Counted from the stretch's first letter, positions 39,861 through 50,337 are shown. The stretch: DNA of 64,000 bases from Gammaproteobacteria bacterium (GCA_029244985.1 JAQWQD010000027.1:124001-188000); one strand, 5' to 3'. A program made the numbers and translations. The notes: generated by a model not told the origin, from the letters alone.

Positions 39861-40076
39861 GATTTTAGAAATAAATATTTTTCTATTTATATCAGTAAGA
39901 TATGGGATTTTTGGAGTATGTTCTGACTTGAAAAAAACTGTATTTTTTACTAAAATTAAAGACTGTAGCTTCAATAATAGGAATACATTCCCCGTCACGA
40001 CGATAGCAGGACTGATTCCTACCCTTATTGTGACATATCAACTGTATTTAAGTATGTTCTCAAGGAGAAAATTACG

Positions 40077-40679
40077 GTGACTGATGACAGTGCTAATACT
40101 GGCCGTAGGCGATTTCTTGTGGGTTCAACTTCGGTAGTTGGTGCTGCCGGGGTAGCAGGAGCCGCGGTTCCTTTTGTAGGATCCTGGAATCCAAGTGCTA
40201 AAGCTCGAGCAGCTGGTGCTCCAATTCGCATTGATGTTAGCCGACTTCAATCAGGTGAAATGTTAGGCCCTATTCCCGCTTGGCGAGGAAGACCTATATT
40301 TGTTATTAATCGTAGTGATGAAGCATTAAGCGCTCTCAATGAAGATCCAGATAGGCTTACAGATCCGAATTCAGAAGACCCAGAACAACCAGATTATGCG
40401 CGGAATGAATATCGATCAAGAAGACCTGATTTAATGGTATTGGTTGGTCTATGTCCGCATCTTTTTTGCTCACCAACACCATATATTACACTTCGACCAG
40501 AACCGTTTGACACAGAATGGAGAGGCGGATTTTTTTGTCCATGCCATGGCTCTCGTTTTGATCTGGCAGGCCGAGTGTATAGCGGATCTCCTGCATCACG
40601 TAATATGCAAGTACCACCTCATTCATTCGAAAGTGATGATGTTTTAATAATCGGAATTGATGGGGAGAGCGCAGCATGA
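40077..40679 (+). CDS. petA: Ubiquinol-cytochrome c reductase Rieske iron-sulfur subunit
   Basis: The 200-aa protein starts at GTG with an AAGGAG ribosome site. It has a twin-arginine-like RRRFLVG motif (residues 10-16), one membrane helix and the Rieske domain. Box II is standard (CPCHGS, 154-159), but box I reads CPHLFC (126-131) instead of the usual CTHLGC; the cluster ligands C126, H128, C154 and H157 and the disulfide cysteines C131 and C156 remain. The Thr-to-Pro and Gly-to-Phe changes lie next to the cluster. petBC follows with an ATGA overlap. Confidence 0.95.
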   Translation: MTDDSANTGRRRFLVGSTSVVGAAGVAGAAVPFVGSWNPSAKARAAGAPIRIDVSRLQSGEMLGPIPAWRGRPIFVINRSDEALSALNEDPDRLTDPNSEDPEQPDYARNEYRSRRPDLMVLVGLCPHLFCSPTPYITLRPEPFDTEWRGGFFCPCHGSRFDLAGRVYSGSPASRNMQVPPHSFESDDVLIIGIDGESAA

Positions 40680-42742
40680 ATGATGTCTCCAGTGGTAAAA
40701 ATATAGCTCAAGAAACACAACAAATAGGACGCTTAATGTCCGCATTAATCGGCTTGCGAGATTGGACCGATGCCAGATTGCCCATTGTGGCAGCCTGGAA
40801 GAAGCACATGAGCGAATACTATGCTCCCAAAAACTTCAATATTTGGTATTTTTTTGGCGTTCTTTCTTTATTGGTTTTAGTAATCCAGCTTCTGACTGGT
40901 ATTTGGCTTACCATGAATTACACGCCTAGCGCAGATGCCGCATTTGCCTCGATCGAATACATCATGCGTGACGTGGATTACGGATGGTTGTTGCGTTATT
41001 TGCATTCCACCGGTGCTTCCGCTTTTTTCTTTGTCGTGTATCTCCACATGTTTCGCGGACTCATGTATGGCTCTTACAAGAAGCCGCGAGAATTACTATG
41101 GGTATTAGGTATGGCTATCTACCTGGTATTAATGGCTGAAGGGTTTATGGGCTATATCTTGCCTTGGGGTCAGCTCTCCTACTGGGGTGCAAATGTAATT
41201 GTTTCCCTATTTGGCTCGATTCCGATTATCGGAGAGGATTTGTTGGTATGGATTCGCGGTGACTATTTAATTTCTGGTGCCACGTTAAATCGGTTCTTTG
41301 CACTGCATGTGGTGGCATTGCCAATCGTACTTATTGCTTTAGTAGTTTTGCACATTTTGGCATTGCATGAAGTGGGATCAAATAATCCTGACGGTGTCGA
41401 GATAAAAGAAAACAAAGGCCCCGATGGAATCCCAGTGGACAGTGTTCCGTTTCATCCCTACTACACGCTTTATCATGATTTAGCAGGTGTAATTCTGTTT
41501 TTGTTCGCCTTCTGTGCAATTGTCTTTTTTGCTCCAGAAATGGGAGGTTATTTTCTAGAGATTCCTAATTTTCAGGAAGCAGATTCACTAAAAACACCTG
41601 AGCATGTTCCTCCAGTTTGGTATTACACACCGTTCTATTCAATGCTGCGTGCGATGACCCTGCCATTGTTCGGTATTGATTCCAACTTTTGGGGGATGCT
41701 GGTCATGTTCGGCGCCATCGCTATGCTATTTTTATTGCCTTGGTTGGATAAGAGCCCAGTTAAATCCATGCGTTACAAAGGTTGGTATAGCCGCATTGCG
41801 TTGCTGATGTTTGTGGTTTCATTCATCATCCTAGGCTACTTGGGAACTCAAACGGTTAGCCCAGCAAAGACCTTGCTCGCTCAGATTATGACGCTGATTT
41901 ACTTTGCCTATTTTTTTGCTATGCCTTGGTATACGCAAGCTGAGCAAACAGTTGAACCGCCAAAGCGTTTAACCGGGCGCTGGATAAGCATTCCCCAGCT
42001 AATCGGCAGCATATTATTAATAATTCTTCTCGTTGTGCTTCCGCTCATGTTGGTTTCAGGAAGTGCCGAAGCTGCTTCGGCGACTAGTCTTGATCTAGAG
42101 CATGTTGAAACAGACTTTGATGACAAAGGCTCTCTGCAACGCGGATTTAAGTACTATATGAACTATTGCGTTAGCTGTCATGCATTGGGCTATGCCCGTT
42201 ATGAACGAACTGCTGATGATTTAGAAATTCCTCATGACTTAGTCCTTGCTAATTTAGTTTTTGATGATTCGCTAATTGGAGACTTAATTGAAAATTCTAT
42301 GTCTAAAGAATATGCCGAAGGCGCGTTTGGTGCATCACCACCTGACCTCACTCTAGCGGGAAGAGTTCATAGCGCCGATTGGCTGTATACCTATTTAAAG
42401 TCTTTTTATAACGATGGGGCTAGAACATTAGGTGCTAATAATAAACTTTATCCAAATGTCGGAATGCCTAATGTGCTCCACGAATTGCAAGGTGATGTGA
42501 CTTGTGATGATCATGGAACAGGCGACCCAGCTCAATGCGAGCTTGACGCAGAAGGAAATGGATCAATGAGCGAAGCGGAATTTGATACAGCCGTTGCCGA
42601 CATGGTTAATTTTCTTTATTACATCGGCGAGCCTATTAGAGATCGTAGACAGCAAATTGGAATTTGGGTGCTGGTTTTTCTGGGAGTCCTTTATATTCTA
42701 GCCGCATTTATGGGTAGAGAATTTTCAAAAGATTATCACTAA
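40676..42742 (+). CDS. petBC: Fused cytochrome b / cytochrome c1 of the bc1 complex
   Basis: One 688-codon frame encodes both cytochromes. Residues 1 to about 440 are cytochrome b with its heme histidines in transmembrane helices (LRYLHSTGAS, FALHVVALP) and the quinol-site PVW motif. A hydrophobic helix ending in a signal-peptidase-like AEA (about 464-466) then leads into cytochrome c1, with heme motif CVSCH (C498, C501, H502), an ASPPDLTLAGR region and a C-terminal anchor near 660-680. Bradyrhizobium makes the same type of fusion and cleaves it after export; most gammaproteobacteria have two genes. The complex oxidises ubiquinol and reduces cytochrome c. Confidence 0.96.
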   Translation: MNDVSSGKNIAQETQQIGRLMSALIGLRDWTDARLPIVAAWKKHMSEYYAPKNFNIWYFFGVLSLLVLVIQLLTGIWLTMNYTPSADAAFASIEYIMRDVDYGWLLRYLHSTGASAFFFVVYLHMFRGLMYGSYKKPRELLWVLGMAIYLVLMAEGFMGYILPWGQLSYWGANVIVSLFGSIPIIGEDLLVWIRGDYLISGATLNRFFALHVVALPIVLIALVVLHILALHEVGSNNPDGVEIKENKGPDGIPVDSVPFHPYYTLYHDLAGVILFLFAFCAIVFFAPEMGGYFLEIPNFQEADSLKTPEHVPPVWYYTPFYSMLRAMTLPLFGIDSNFWGMLVMFGAIAMLFLLPWLDKSPVKSMRYKGWYSRIALLMFVVSFIILGYLGTQTVSPAKTLLAQIMTLIYFAYFFAMPWYTQAEQTVEPPKRLTGRWISIPQLIGSILLIILLVVLPLMLVSGSAEAASATSLDLEHVETDFDDKGSLQRGFKYYMNYCVSCHALGYARYERTADDLEIPHDLVLANLVFDDSLIGDLIENSMSKEYAEGAFGASPPDLTLAGRVHSADWLYTYLKSFYNDGARTLGANNKLYPNVGMPNVLHELQGDVTCDDHGTGDPAQCELDAEGNGSMSEAEFDTAVADMVNFLYYIGEPIRDRRQQIGIWVLVFLGVLYILAAFMGREFSKDYH

Positions 42743-42790
42743 AAAAAAACGCTAAAAACAAAAACTATCATTAGGAATTGAGGAAATATT

Positions 42791-43423
42791 ATGGGCGTGG
42801 TCGCTAAAAGATCTTCGATGACTTTTTATTCAGATGGAACCAGTCATTATAGTCATCGGGTTAGGATTGTCCTTGCTGAAAAAGGAGTCACAGTAGAAAC
42901 TATTGACGTGGATCCAGACAGCAAACCTGAAGATCTAGCGACTCTAAATCCATATAACAATTTGCCCACTTTGGTAGATCGTGATTTAGTGCTTTACGAA
43001 GCGGATATAATGATGGAGTACCTGGATGAGCGCTTTCCTCATCCCCCATTGTTCCCTGTTTATCCAGTTGCCCGGGCCCAGAGCAGGCTTTGGGTTTATC
43101 GCATTAGTAAGGACTGGTGCAACTTGGTTGATCCGATCATGGCGGGAAAAGGGACGCCTTCTCAGCTCGATAAAATGCGTAAAGAACTGCGCGAAGGCCT
43201 TATTGCAATCGCACCAATTTTTGGTGAAAAACCTTATTTCATGAGCGACGAATTCACTATTGTTGACTGTGTCGTTTGTCCCATACTTTGGAGGTTACCT
43301 GTAATGGGAATCGATCTGCCAAAGTCTAAAACAACTAAGCCAATGTTAGATTATCGAGATCGTTTGTTCGAGAGAGAGTCGGTCATGGCGAGCCTTTCCG
43401 AGCAAGAAAAGGAGATGGTTTAA
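42791..43423 (+). CDS. sspA: Stringent starvation protein A
   Basis: A 210-aa GST-fold protein that binds RNA polymerase and affects stationary-phase and stress transcription. The family-typical MTFYSDGTSHYSHRVRIVLAEKG start and NPYNNLPTLVDRDLVLYE region are visible. It directly follows the bc1 genes and precedes sspB, the standard order. Confidence 0.95.
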   Translation: MGVVAKRSSMTFYSDGTSHYSHRVRIVLAEKGVTVETIDVDPDSKPEDLATLNPYNNLPTLVDRDLVLYEADIMMEYLDERFPHPPLFPVYPVARAQSRLWVYRISKDWCNLVDPIMAGKGTPSQLDKMRKELREGLIAIAPIFGEKPYFMSDEFTIVDCVVCPILWRLPVMGIDLPKSKTTKPMLDYRDRLFERESVMASLSEQEKEMV

Positions 43424-43453
43424 GAGCTCAGACTTTTCACGTTGGGCTGCGAT

Positions 43454-43879
43454 ATGACAATGACATCAAGCAGACCTTACATTATTCGAGCGCTCTATGA
43501 ATGGATAATAGAAAACGAGTGCACACCCTATATATTGGTTAATGCATTTGAAGGTGGCGTCGAGGTTCCGCAAGAACATATAAAAGATGGTCAGATTATT
43601 CTAAATGTCTCGCCATCTGCAGTTCAATCATTATCTATTCACAATCACGCAGTTGATTTTGAAGGCCGTTTTGCCGGCATTCCTAAACAAGTATTTGTTC
43701 CCATTAATGCGATTTTAGGTATCTATGCGAAAGAAAATGGGCAAGGAATGATTTTCGATGCTGATAGTGATGGTAGTGAACCACCTGAGCCAGAAGGGTC
43801 TGGTGCTTCAGGCGGGTCAGCAGGAAGTGATAACCAAGGTCCAGGAGTCAAGAAGCCTTCGCTTCGAATAGTTAAGTAG
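43454..43879 (+). CDS. sspB: ClpXP protease specificity-enhancing factor SspB
   Basis: About 141 aa. The N-terminal domain (SSRPYIIRALYEWIIENECTPY onward) binds ssrA tags; a flexible Gly/Ser/Pro-rich linker (about 105-130) leads to the C-terminal ClpX-docking KKPSLRIVK. SspB delivers ssrA-tagged proteins to ClpXP. I prefer ATG 43454 over the TTG at 43442; neither has a strong ribosome site. The stop lies three bases from the convergent dolP stop. Confidence 0.93.
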   Translation: MTMTSSRPYIIRALYEWIIENECTPYILVNAFEGGVEVPQEHIKDGQIILNVSPSAVQSLSIHNHAVDFEGRFAGIPKQVFVPINAILGIYAKENGQGMIFDADSDGSEPPEPEGSGASGGSAGSDNQGPGVKKPSLRIVK

Positions 43880-43882
43880 AAC

Positions 43883-43900
<18 letters not shown>
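43863..43900. terminator. Palindrome spanning the sspB and dolP stop codons
   Basis: Outer arms TTCGAATA/TATTCGAA and inner arms GTTAAGT/ACTTAAC surround an AGA loop, with a five-base bulge on one side. Both stop codons are inside. It may act as a bidirectional terminator or a 3'-end stabiliser; only a weak T run (TTTT) follows on the plus strand. Confidence 0.5.
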
Positions 43901-45346
<1,446 letters not shown>

Positions 45347-47191
45347 TTAATTAGAGCTTGCAGAATTTGGTAGTCGAAATGGAACAGCGATTCCATCTTC
45401 GAATCGCGCCGTCGTCAATCTGCGATGAATTCGTCGATTCTCTGACATCGTTAACAAGCCTGTGGTGCCGCGCACTGAGCTGATACTGTTATTTGAAAAT
45501 TGCTTTAGTCTTGGATAGAGATGAAAACTATCGATTCCCATTGCCCGTAATCTCTGCAACGGACCTTGTGCTTGGCGCAGGTTAGTATTGACCTCGTCTC
45601 TTAATTGATGGGTTGGGTTTAAAACCCACGGAGCATCAGTAAAAATAATACCGTCAAGATCTCGGTTTCCAGTTTGATTTTCCTGGCCATCGTAGACAGA
45701 AGGCATCGAAAATACAGGAATGTCGCCAGCAAAATAAAAAGCGAGAGTTGGCTTTAGTTGTCTGCCCTGTCTTGGGTTTGCTACCAGAAAAATAAAATCA
45801 ATGTCGCTTCTACGTCGAGGAGTAAATTCCATATTGAGGCGGGGCAATAAATCTAGAAGCTTCTCTGCTCTTGCTTCACTAGAATCGATAGCCATTAAGC
45901 GTTTAATTACTTCCGTATAATCAGAGTCATCAATAAAACGAGCACTTGAAACAACCTGCCCCCCTTGGTCTGTCCAGGTCTCGCTAAAAAACGTTTCAAG
46001 CCGCTGGTAGTCTACATTATCAGGCATTATTACTGCTGCGTTTCTATATCCTGCCTCCCAGGCTAAGTTTATCACTTGCGAAATTTCATCCTCCGGGGCT
46101 AAGCCGAATTGAAACAAATTTTCTGCAAGCCGATCTTCGTCGGTATAGTTTAGAGCCAATGTCGGAACGGGGATCTCTATGCGTTCGGATATTTGATTCA
46201 CTAATTTTTTATTAAGCGGCCCAATAATTAGATCTGCACCACTTGCCACAGCTTGGTCAAAAGTATCATGAATGTCTGTCAAACCGGTGCTATCAAACAC
46301 AGATATCTGCGGGACGTCTCGGGATACGCTTAGAGATTGATAATAGGCGCTTAGGAAGCCCTCTTGTATGGCATTTCCAGTGGATTCTTGCAGTGGCAGT
46401 ATTAATGCAATGTGTTTGGGTCGGTTTTCCCAAGTCATTTGCAATTCAATGAGCGGAGCAGGCAATCGCGCGGCGGCCGAGTGGCTAGCCCAAATTCGAC
46501 GCCATTGAACAATTGAATCAAGTTGGCTGCGTATACTGAACTGATCTACTTGGTAGATACGAGCTAGCTCGATCCAGCCACGCATTTCATAACTATTAGC
46601 TTCTTCAGCTAACTTATCCAGCTCTTCATCTCGAAGACTAGTTAACGCAAGCCAGATATCTTCAAACAAAGAGGTTTCTGCATTTGTAGGCCAGCTTTCA
46701 GTAATGCTGGTGAAGTCTATAATGGCATCTTCATTTCGATTAATAGACTGATAGAGCTGGCCCCTAAGCAAGATCAGCTGGCGCCCTGCTGAGGTATCCC
46801 CATTAGCAGACTCGGCCAAATTTCCACTAAGCCAGCGTAAAGCACTGTCAAATTGATTTTGTTTAATGGCGATTTGGGCACGGATAAGTGCCAGCTGAAT
46901 CTGCAAGGTAGCTCTTAGTCTATTAGGGTTTTGAATGCTCCCGATTTCTAGTTCTGCTCGATCGAGATACCCGGAATTGATAAGTTCCTCGATCGCCTTT
47001 AAGCGTAGCGATACAGAATCTGAACCGGAAGCGATATTTGCTTGCCGCAATAGCTCGTCTATCGACTCTGTTGTAGACTCAATTTGTGGTGGCGCATTAA
47101 CAACAGGAGGAGGCGAACTGCAGGTGATGCTAATAAAAAGAATTCCCGCAACGAGCATGCGATGAACAGAATTCTGAGTAAACGCTTTCAT
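45347..47191 (-). CDS. lpoA: Outer-membrane penicillin-binding protein activator LpoA
   Basis: The 614-aa lipoprotein has a lipobox ending at C24 (SITC), an N-terminal TPR-like helical domain (about 35-250) and a C-terminal LppC domain with a periplasmic-binding-protein fold (IALILPLQESTGNAIQEGFLSAYY near 259). LpoA stimulates PBP1A from the outer membrane. Divergent from rsmI as usual. Confidence 0.92.
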   Translation of the reverse strand: MKAFTQNSVHRMLVAGILFISITCSSPPPVVNAPPQIESTTESIDELLRQANIASGSDSVSLRLKAIEELINSGYLDRAELEIGSIQNPNRLRATLQIQLALIRAQIAIKQNQFDSALRWLSGNLAESANGDTSAGRQLILLRGQLYQSINRNEDAIIDFTSITESWPTNAETSLFEDIWLALTSLRDEELDKLAEEANSYEMRGWIELARIYQVDQFSIRSQLDSIVQWRRIWASHSAAARLPAPLIELQMTWENRPKHIALILPLQESTGNAIQEGFLSAYYQSLSVSRDVPQISVFDSTGLTDIHDTFDQAVASGADLIIGPLNKKLVNQISERIEIPVPTLALNYTDEDRLAENLFQFGLAPEDEISQVINLAWEAGYRNAAVIMPDNVDYQRLETFFSETWTDQGGQVVSSARFIDDSDYTEVIKRLMAIDSSEARAEKLLDLLPRLNMEFTPRRRSDIDFIFLVANPRQGRQLKPTLAFYFAGDIPVFSMPSVYDGQENQTGNRDLDGIIFTDAPWVLNPTHQLRDEVNTNLRQAQGPLQRLRAMGIDSFHLYPRLKQFSNNSISSVRGTTGLLTMSENRRIHRRLTTARFEDGIAVPFRLPNSASSN

Positions 47192-47313
47192 AAATGCATA
47201 AATAGTTTCATAGTTTGGGGCCAGACTAATACAAGAGTGTTACTTGGGCAATTTTTTGTAGAGAATTGCTACTCCGAAGGTCAACCGCTTTTATAAAAAA
47301 TAGTAGTCGTAAA

Positions 47314-48162
47314 ATGAATCAGAAAGGAATTCTTTACATTGTTGCCACGCCTATTGGCAATGCAGATGATATAAGCTCTCGCGCCATAGCGATTTTAAAG
47401 TCTGTGTCGAAAATTGCGGCCGAAGATACCAGGCATAGTAAGGTATTATTGCGGAAACTGAATATTGAGACCTCGCTCAAGTCTTATCATGATTTTTCCG
47501 GCGAATTTGCTGCTCAAGAAATAATAGATGATCTTTTAAATGGGCAATCGATAGCACTGATATCAGATGCAGGTACACCTTTAATTTCTGATCCAGGATT
47601 TAAACTTGTTAAGCTAGCCAGAGGTAATCTGATTGAAGTGTTACCTGTGCCTGGAGCTAGCGCGGTTACGGCGGCTTTATCTGTTTCAGGATTACCTACG
47701 GATCGTTTTGTCTTTGAAGGTTTCTTGCCTGCCAAATCTTTTGCTCGGCAAAAATGTTTTCAAGGGTTAGCTCAAGAAGAGAGAACCACTGTATTTTTTG
47801 AATCTACTCATCGAATTGTTGAATGCTTGCAGGATCTTGTTTCGACTCTTTCGGGCCCGAGGCAGATATTCATTGCTAGAGAAATAAGCAAAAAATTTGA
47901 ATCACACTTTCTCGGTTCTGCAGAAGAGTGTTTGGATTGGGTTATTTCAGATATTCAGCAGCGAAAAGGTGAATTTGTCATTGTGCTTGAAGGATGTGAA
48001 GAGTCAACAATCGAAGCAGCGCGACACGCAGACGCGCTCAAAATAGTTGGTCTTTTAGGCGATTCAGTTTCAACAAAAGACGCAGTGGCCATAGCTAGCG
48101 AAATAAGTGGAGCACGCAAGAACAAAGTTTATGAAACAGTCCTATCAAATAAAATCGCCTAA
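47314..48162 (+). CDS. rsmI: 16S rRNA (cytidine-1402-2'-O)-methyltransferase
   Basis: A 282-aa SAM-dependent tetrapyrrole-methylase-fold enzyme. Motifs are ILYIVATPIGNADD at the start, AEDTRHSKVLL and LISDAGTPLISDPG. It methylates C1402 in the decoding centre. I chose ATG 47314 (MNQKGILYIV) over an upstream TTG because the family begins here. It is divergent from lpoA and upstream of rnpB. Confidence 0.96.
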   Translation: MNQKGILYIVATPIGNADDISSRAIAILKSVSKIAAEDTRHSKVLLRKLNIETSLKSYHDFSGEFAAQEIIDDLLNGQSIALISDAGTPLISDPGFKLVKLARGNLIEVLPVPGASAVTAALSVSGLPTDRFVFEGFLPAKSFARQKCFQGLAQEERTTVFFESTHRIVECLQDLVSTLSGPRQIFIAREISKKFESHFLGSAEECLDWVISDIQQRKGEFVIVLEGCEESTIEAARHADALKIVGLLGDSVSTKDAVAIASEISGARKNKVYETVLSNKIA

Positions 48163-48217
48163 ACCTGAATACATTTATCCTATTGATTTAAAAGATTTTT
48201 TCTATTAGTCTGATCAT

Positions 48218-48607
48218 GAGTCAGCTGGACAATTGCTGTCTGCTTTACTTTGTATTTCGCTTGGCGATTTATGAGGTGGCAGATAGAGGAAAGTCCGGGC
48301 TCCAAAGAGCAGAGTGCCAGGTAACGCCTGGGGGGTGCGAACCTACGGCTAGTGCAACAGAAAACAAACCGCCTCCGATCGAGATCTCTGATTTAAATCG
48401 AAGGTAAGGGTGAAATGGTGCGGTAAGAGCGCACCGCATGGCTGGTAACAGACCATGGCTAGGTAAACCCCACTCGGAGCAAGGCCAAATAGGAATCTGT
48501 TAATGCTGCTCGCATTGGATTCGGGTAGGCCGCTTGACGCCTGCGGTGACGCGGGTTGCAGATGAATAATTGTCCTCGACAGAACCCGGCTTATAGGCTG
48601 ACTCTTT
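48218..48607 (+). ncRNA. rnpB: RNase P RNA, bacterial class A
   Basis: The catalytic RNA of RNase P, which trims tRNA 5' ends. Invariant elements are seen in order: GAGGAAAGTCCGGGCTCC near 48287, GCCAGGTAACGCCTGGGGGG, AGTGCAACAGAAA, GGGTGAAATGGTGCGGTAAG, AGCAAGGCCAAATAGG and ACAGAACCCGGCTTAT near 48580. GAGTCAGC (48218-48225) pairs with GCTGACTC (48597-48604) as helix P1, which sets the ends. Location between rsmI and mraZ is as in Pseudomonas. The exact ends are uncertain by several bases. Confidence 0.95.
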
Positions 48608-48791
48608 ATTTCTTAAAAAATAAAAAACCCTTTTAAATTCAAGCACTTCTTATAAATTACTTTAACTAAAGATTATAATAAATTGTAATTGCTTAATTTA
48701 ATTAAGGTAATGATTAGCAAGATCACTTCAACATCTCTGCATTTAGCGGCAAATTCCCGGTTTTTCTTGAAATTAAGCATCTAAATAGTAC

Positions 48792-48820
48792 TTGCACAGA
48801 GGAGTGAGTGTGCCTATAGT
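48792..48820 (+). promoter_or_regulatory. Promoter of the mra (division/cell wall) operon
   Basis: TTGCAC (48792-48797) and TATAGT (48815-48820) are separated by exactly 17 bases, a good sigma-70 promoter. Transcription would start near 48827, about 90 bases before mraZ. The 180 bases between rnpB and this site are AT-rich with no gene. Confidence 0.75.
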
Positions 48821-48828
48821 ATCTCTTT

Positions 48829-48872
48829 GTGGTAAATTGTGGAATATTTTGTCTTATTGTGGGGTAAAGTGG
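48829..48872 (+). promoter_or_regulatory. MraZ operator: four phased GTGG boxes
   Basis: GTGG occurs at 48829, 48839, 48859 and 48869, two pairs at exact 10-base spacing with one empty 10-base register between. MraZ proteins are known to repress their operon by binding GTGG-type direct repeats with this period. The boxes begin at the predicted transcription start. Confidence 0.8.
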
Positions 48873-48916
48873 ATTATCTTTCTTGAGATATTTCTTAATT
48901 TGGACGGGGGCAAAGA

Positions 48917-49372
48917 GTGTTTCGCGGGATCAATACCATTAATTTGGATGTGAAAGGGCGCATGGCAATGCCTGCGCGCTATCGTGAGCAATTGATAAAT
49001 CTTTGCTCTGGCCATCTTGTGGTGACTATTGATACCAATCATCGCTGTCTTCTGCTCTACCCTCTTGCTGAGTGGGAGCAAATCGAGCGCAAATTAGAAT
49101 CTCTTTCCAGTTTCAATCCGGCGGAGCAGCGAGTGAAACGTTTGCTTATCGGCCATGCTAATGACCTTGAACTAGATAGCAGTGGAAGGGTTTTGTTACC
49201 TCAGGAGTTAAGGCATCACGCTGAGCTTGAGAAGCATGTGTGTTTAATCGGTCAGGGAAAGAAGCTGGAAATTTGGAGTCAAGATAGCTGGAATGAGCAG
49301 AGAGATACCTGGCTCACTGAGTCTGCGACGGAAGGAGAGTTACCTGAAAAACTAAGAACCTTAGCTCTTTAG
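48917..49372 (+). CDS. mraZ: Transcriptional regulator MraZ
   Basis: A 151-aa protein of two AbrB-like MraZ half-domains, seen as NLDVKGRMAMPARYRE (residues 9-24) and LELDSSGRVLLPQELR (about 77-92). It forms a ring-like oligomer and represses the dcw cluster by binding the repeats upstream. The start is GTG 48917, after a G-rich ribosome site. Confidence 0.96.
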   Translation: MFRGINTINLDVKGRMAMPARYREQLINLCSGHLVVTIDTNHRCLLLYPLAEWEQIERKLESLSSFNPAEQRVKRLLIGHANDLELDSSGRVLLPQELRHHAELEKHVCLIGQGKKLEIWSQDSWNEQRDTWLTESATEGELPEKLRTLAL

Positions 49373-49382
49373 GGAACATTGA

Positions 49383-50318
49383 ATGACTTTTGCCTCACAA
49401 CATAAAGCGGTTCTCCAGGTCGAAGCATTGAAAGCATTAGCTGTTAAGGCTGAAGGAAAATATATCGATGCAACATTTGGTCGAGGGGGTCACAGCAAGG
49501 CGATCTTAAGTTCGCTAAATTCACGCGGCGAACTTATTGTAATAGACCGGGATCCAGACGCGATATCAGCTGCAGGCGAATTGCAAAAGCAAGATTCGAG
49601 GGTTCAGGTGGCACATGCGATGTTTAGTCAAATGAGTGAATTGGAAGCTACTAAGAATCTTGTCGGAAAGACGGATGGTATTTTGTTTGATCTAGGTGTT
49701 TCTTCGCCCCAACTAGATAACCCATTAAGAGGTTTTAGTTTTATGCATAGTGGGCCTCTCGATATGAGAATGAATCCGATGGACAAACTAAGCGCAGAAG
49801 AATGGGTTAACAGTGCTAGTGAAAAAGAAATAGCGAACGTTATTTTTGAGTATGGTGAAGAAAGATTCTCGCGGCGAATTGCCAAGCGCATAGTTGAAGC
49901 GCGCGCTGAAGTAAGGATCAATACAACTGGTCAGCTTGCAGAGGTCATTAAAAAGGCTAATCCGTCTTGGGAAAAAGATAAACATCCAGCAACAAGAGCA
50001 TTTCAAGCTATACGAATTCGCATTAATGGTGAGCTCGAACAGATTGAGAAAGGACTAGGTGACGCACTTGGATTGTTGAGGGCGGGGGGGCGGTTGGTTG
50101 TAATTAGTTTTCATTCACTGGAAGACCGAATAGTAAAAAAGTTTATTGCTGAGAAAGCCAAGGGTGATAATTTTCCCCGTGATTTGCCGATTAGTGCGGC
50201 ATTTCTTAATCCAACGCTAAAAAAGATTGGAAAACCGATTAAGGCCGCGGAGCAAGAAGTAGCAAATAATGCTCGTGCGAGAAGTGCAGTGATGCGTGTA
50301 GCTGAGAAACTTAACTAA
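49383..50318 (+). CDS. rsmH: 16S rRNA (cytosine-1402-N4)-methyltransferase
   Basis: A 311-aa SAM methyltransferase that modifies the same nucleotide as RsmI. Motifs: YIDATFGRGGHSKAIL, GILFDLGVSSPQLD and the C-terminal VISFHSLEDRIVK. It lies ten bases after mraZ in the conserved position. Confidence 0.97.
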   Translation: MTFASQHKAVLQVEALKALAVKAEGKYIDATFGRGGHSKAILSSLNSRGELIVIDRDPDAISAAGELQKQDSRVQVAHAMFSQMSELEATKNLVGKTDGILFDLGVSSPQLDNPLRGFSFMHSGPLDMRMNPMDKLSAEEWVNSASEKEIANVIFEYGEERFSRRIAKRIVEARAEVRINTTGQLAEVIKKANPSWEKDKHPATRAFQAIRIRINGELEQIEKGLGDALGLLRAGGRLVVISFHSLEDRIVKKFIAEKAKGDNFPRDLPISAAFLNPTLKKIGKPIKAAEQEVANNARARSAVMRVAEKLN

Positions 50319-50337
50319 GCAAGGTTAACAGCAAGAA

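Noticed and set aside
42040-42080. Frameshift or missed stop as cause of the petB-petC fusion
   Set aside because: The frame is continuous, with sensible protein sequence and a plausible processing site through the junction.
48216-48407. 63-codon open frame on the plus strand
   Set aside because: It lies inside the RNase P RNA, whose conserved blocks explain the sequence.
48605-48624. Hairpin after rnpB as terminator
   Set aside because: The stem is only A/T (TTTATTT/AAATAAA) and no T run follows on the plus strand.
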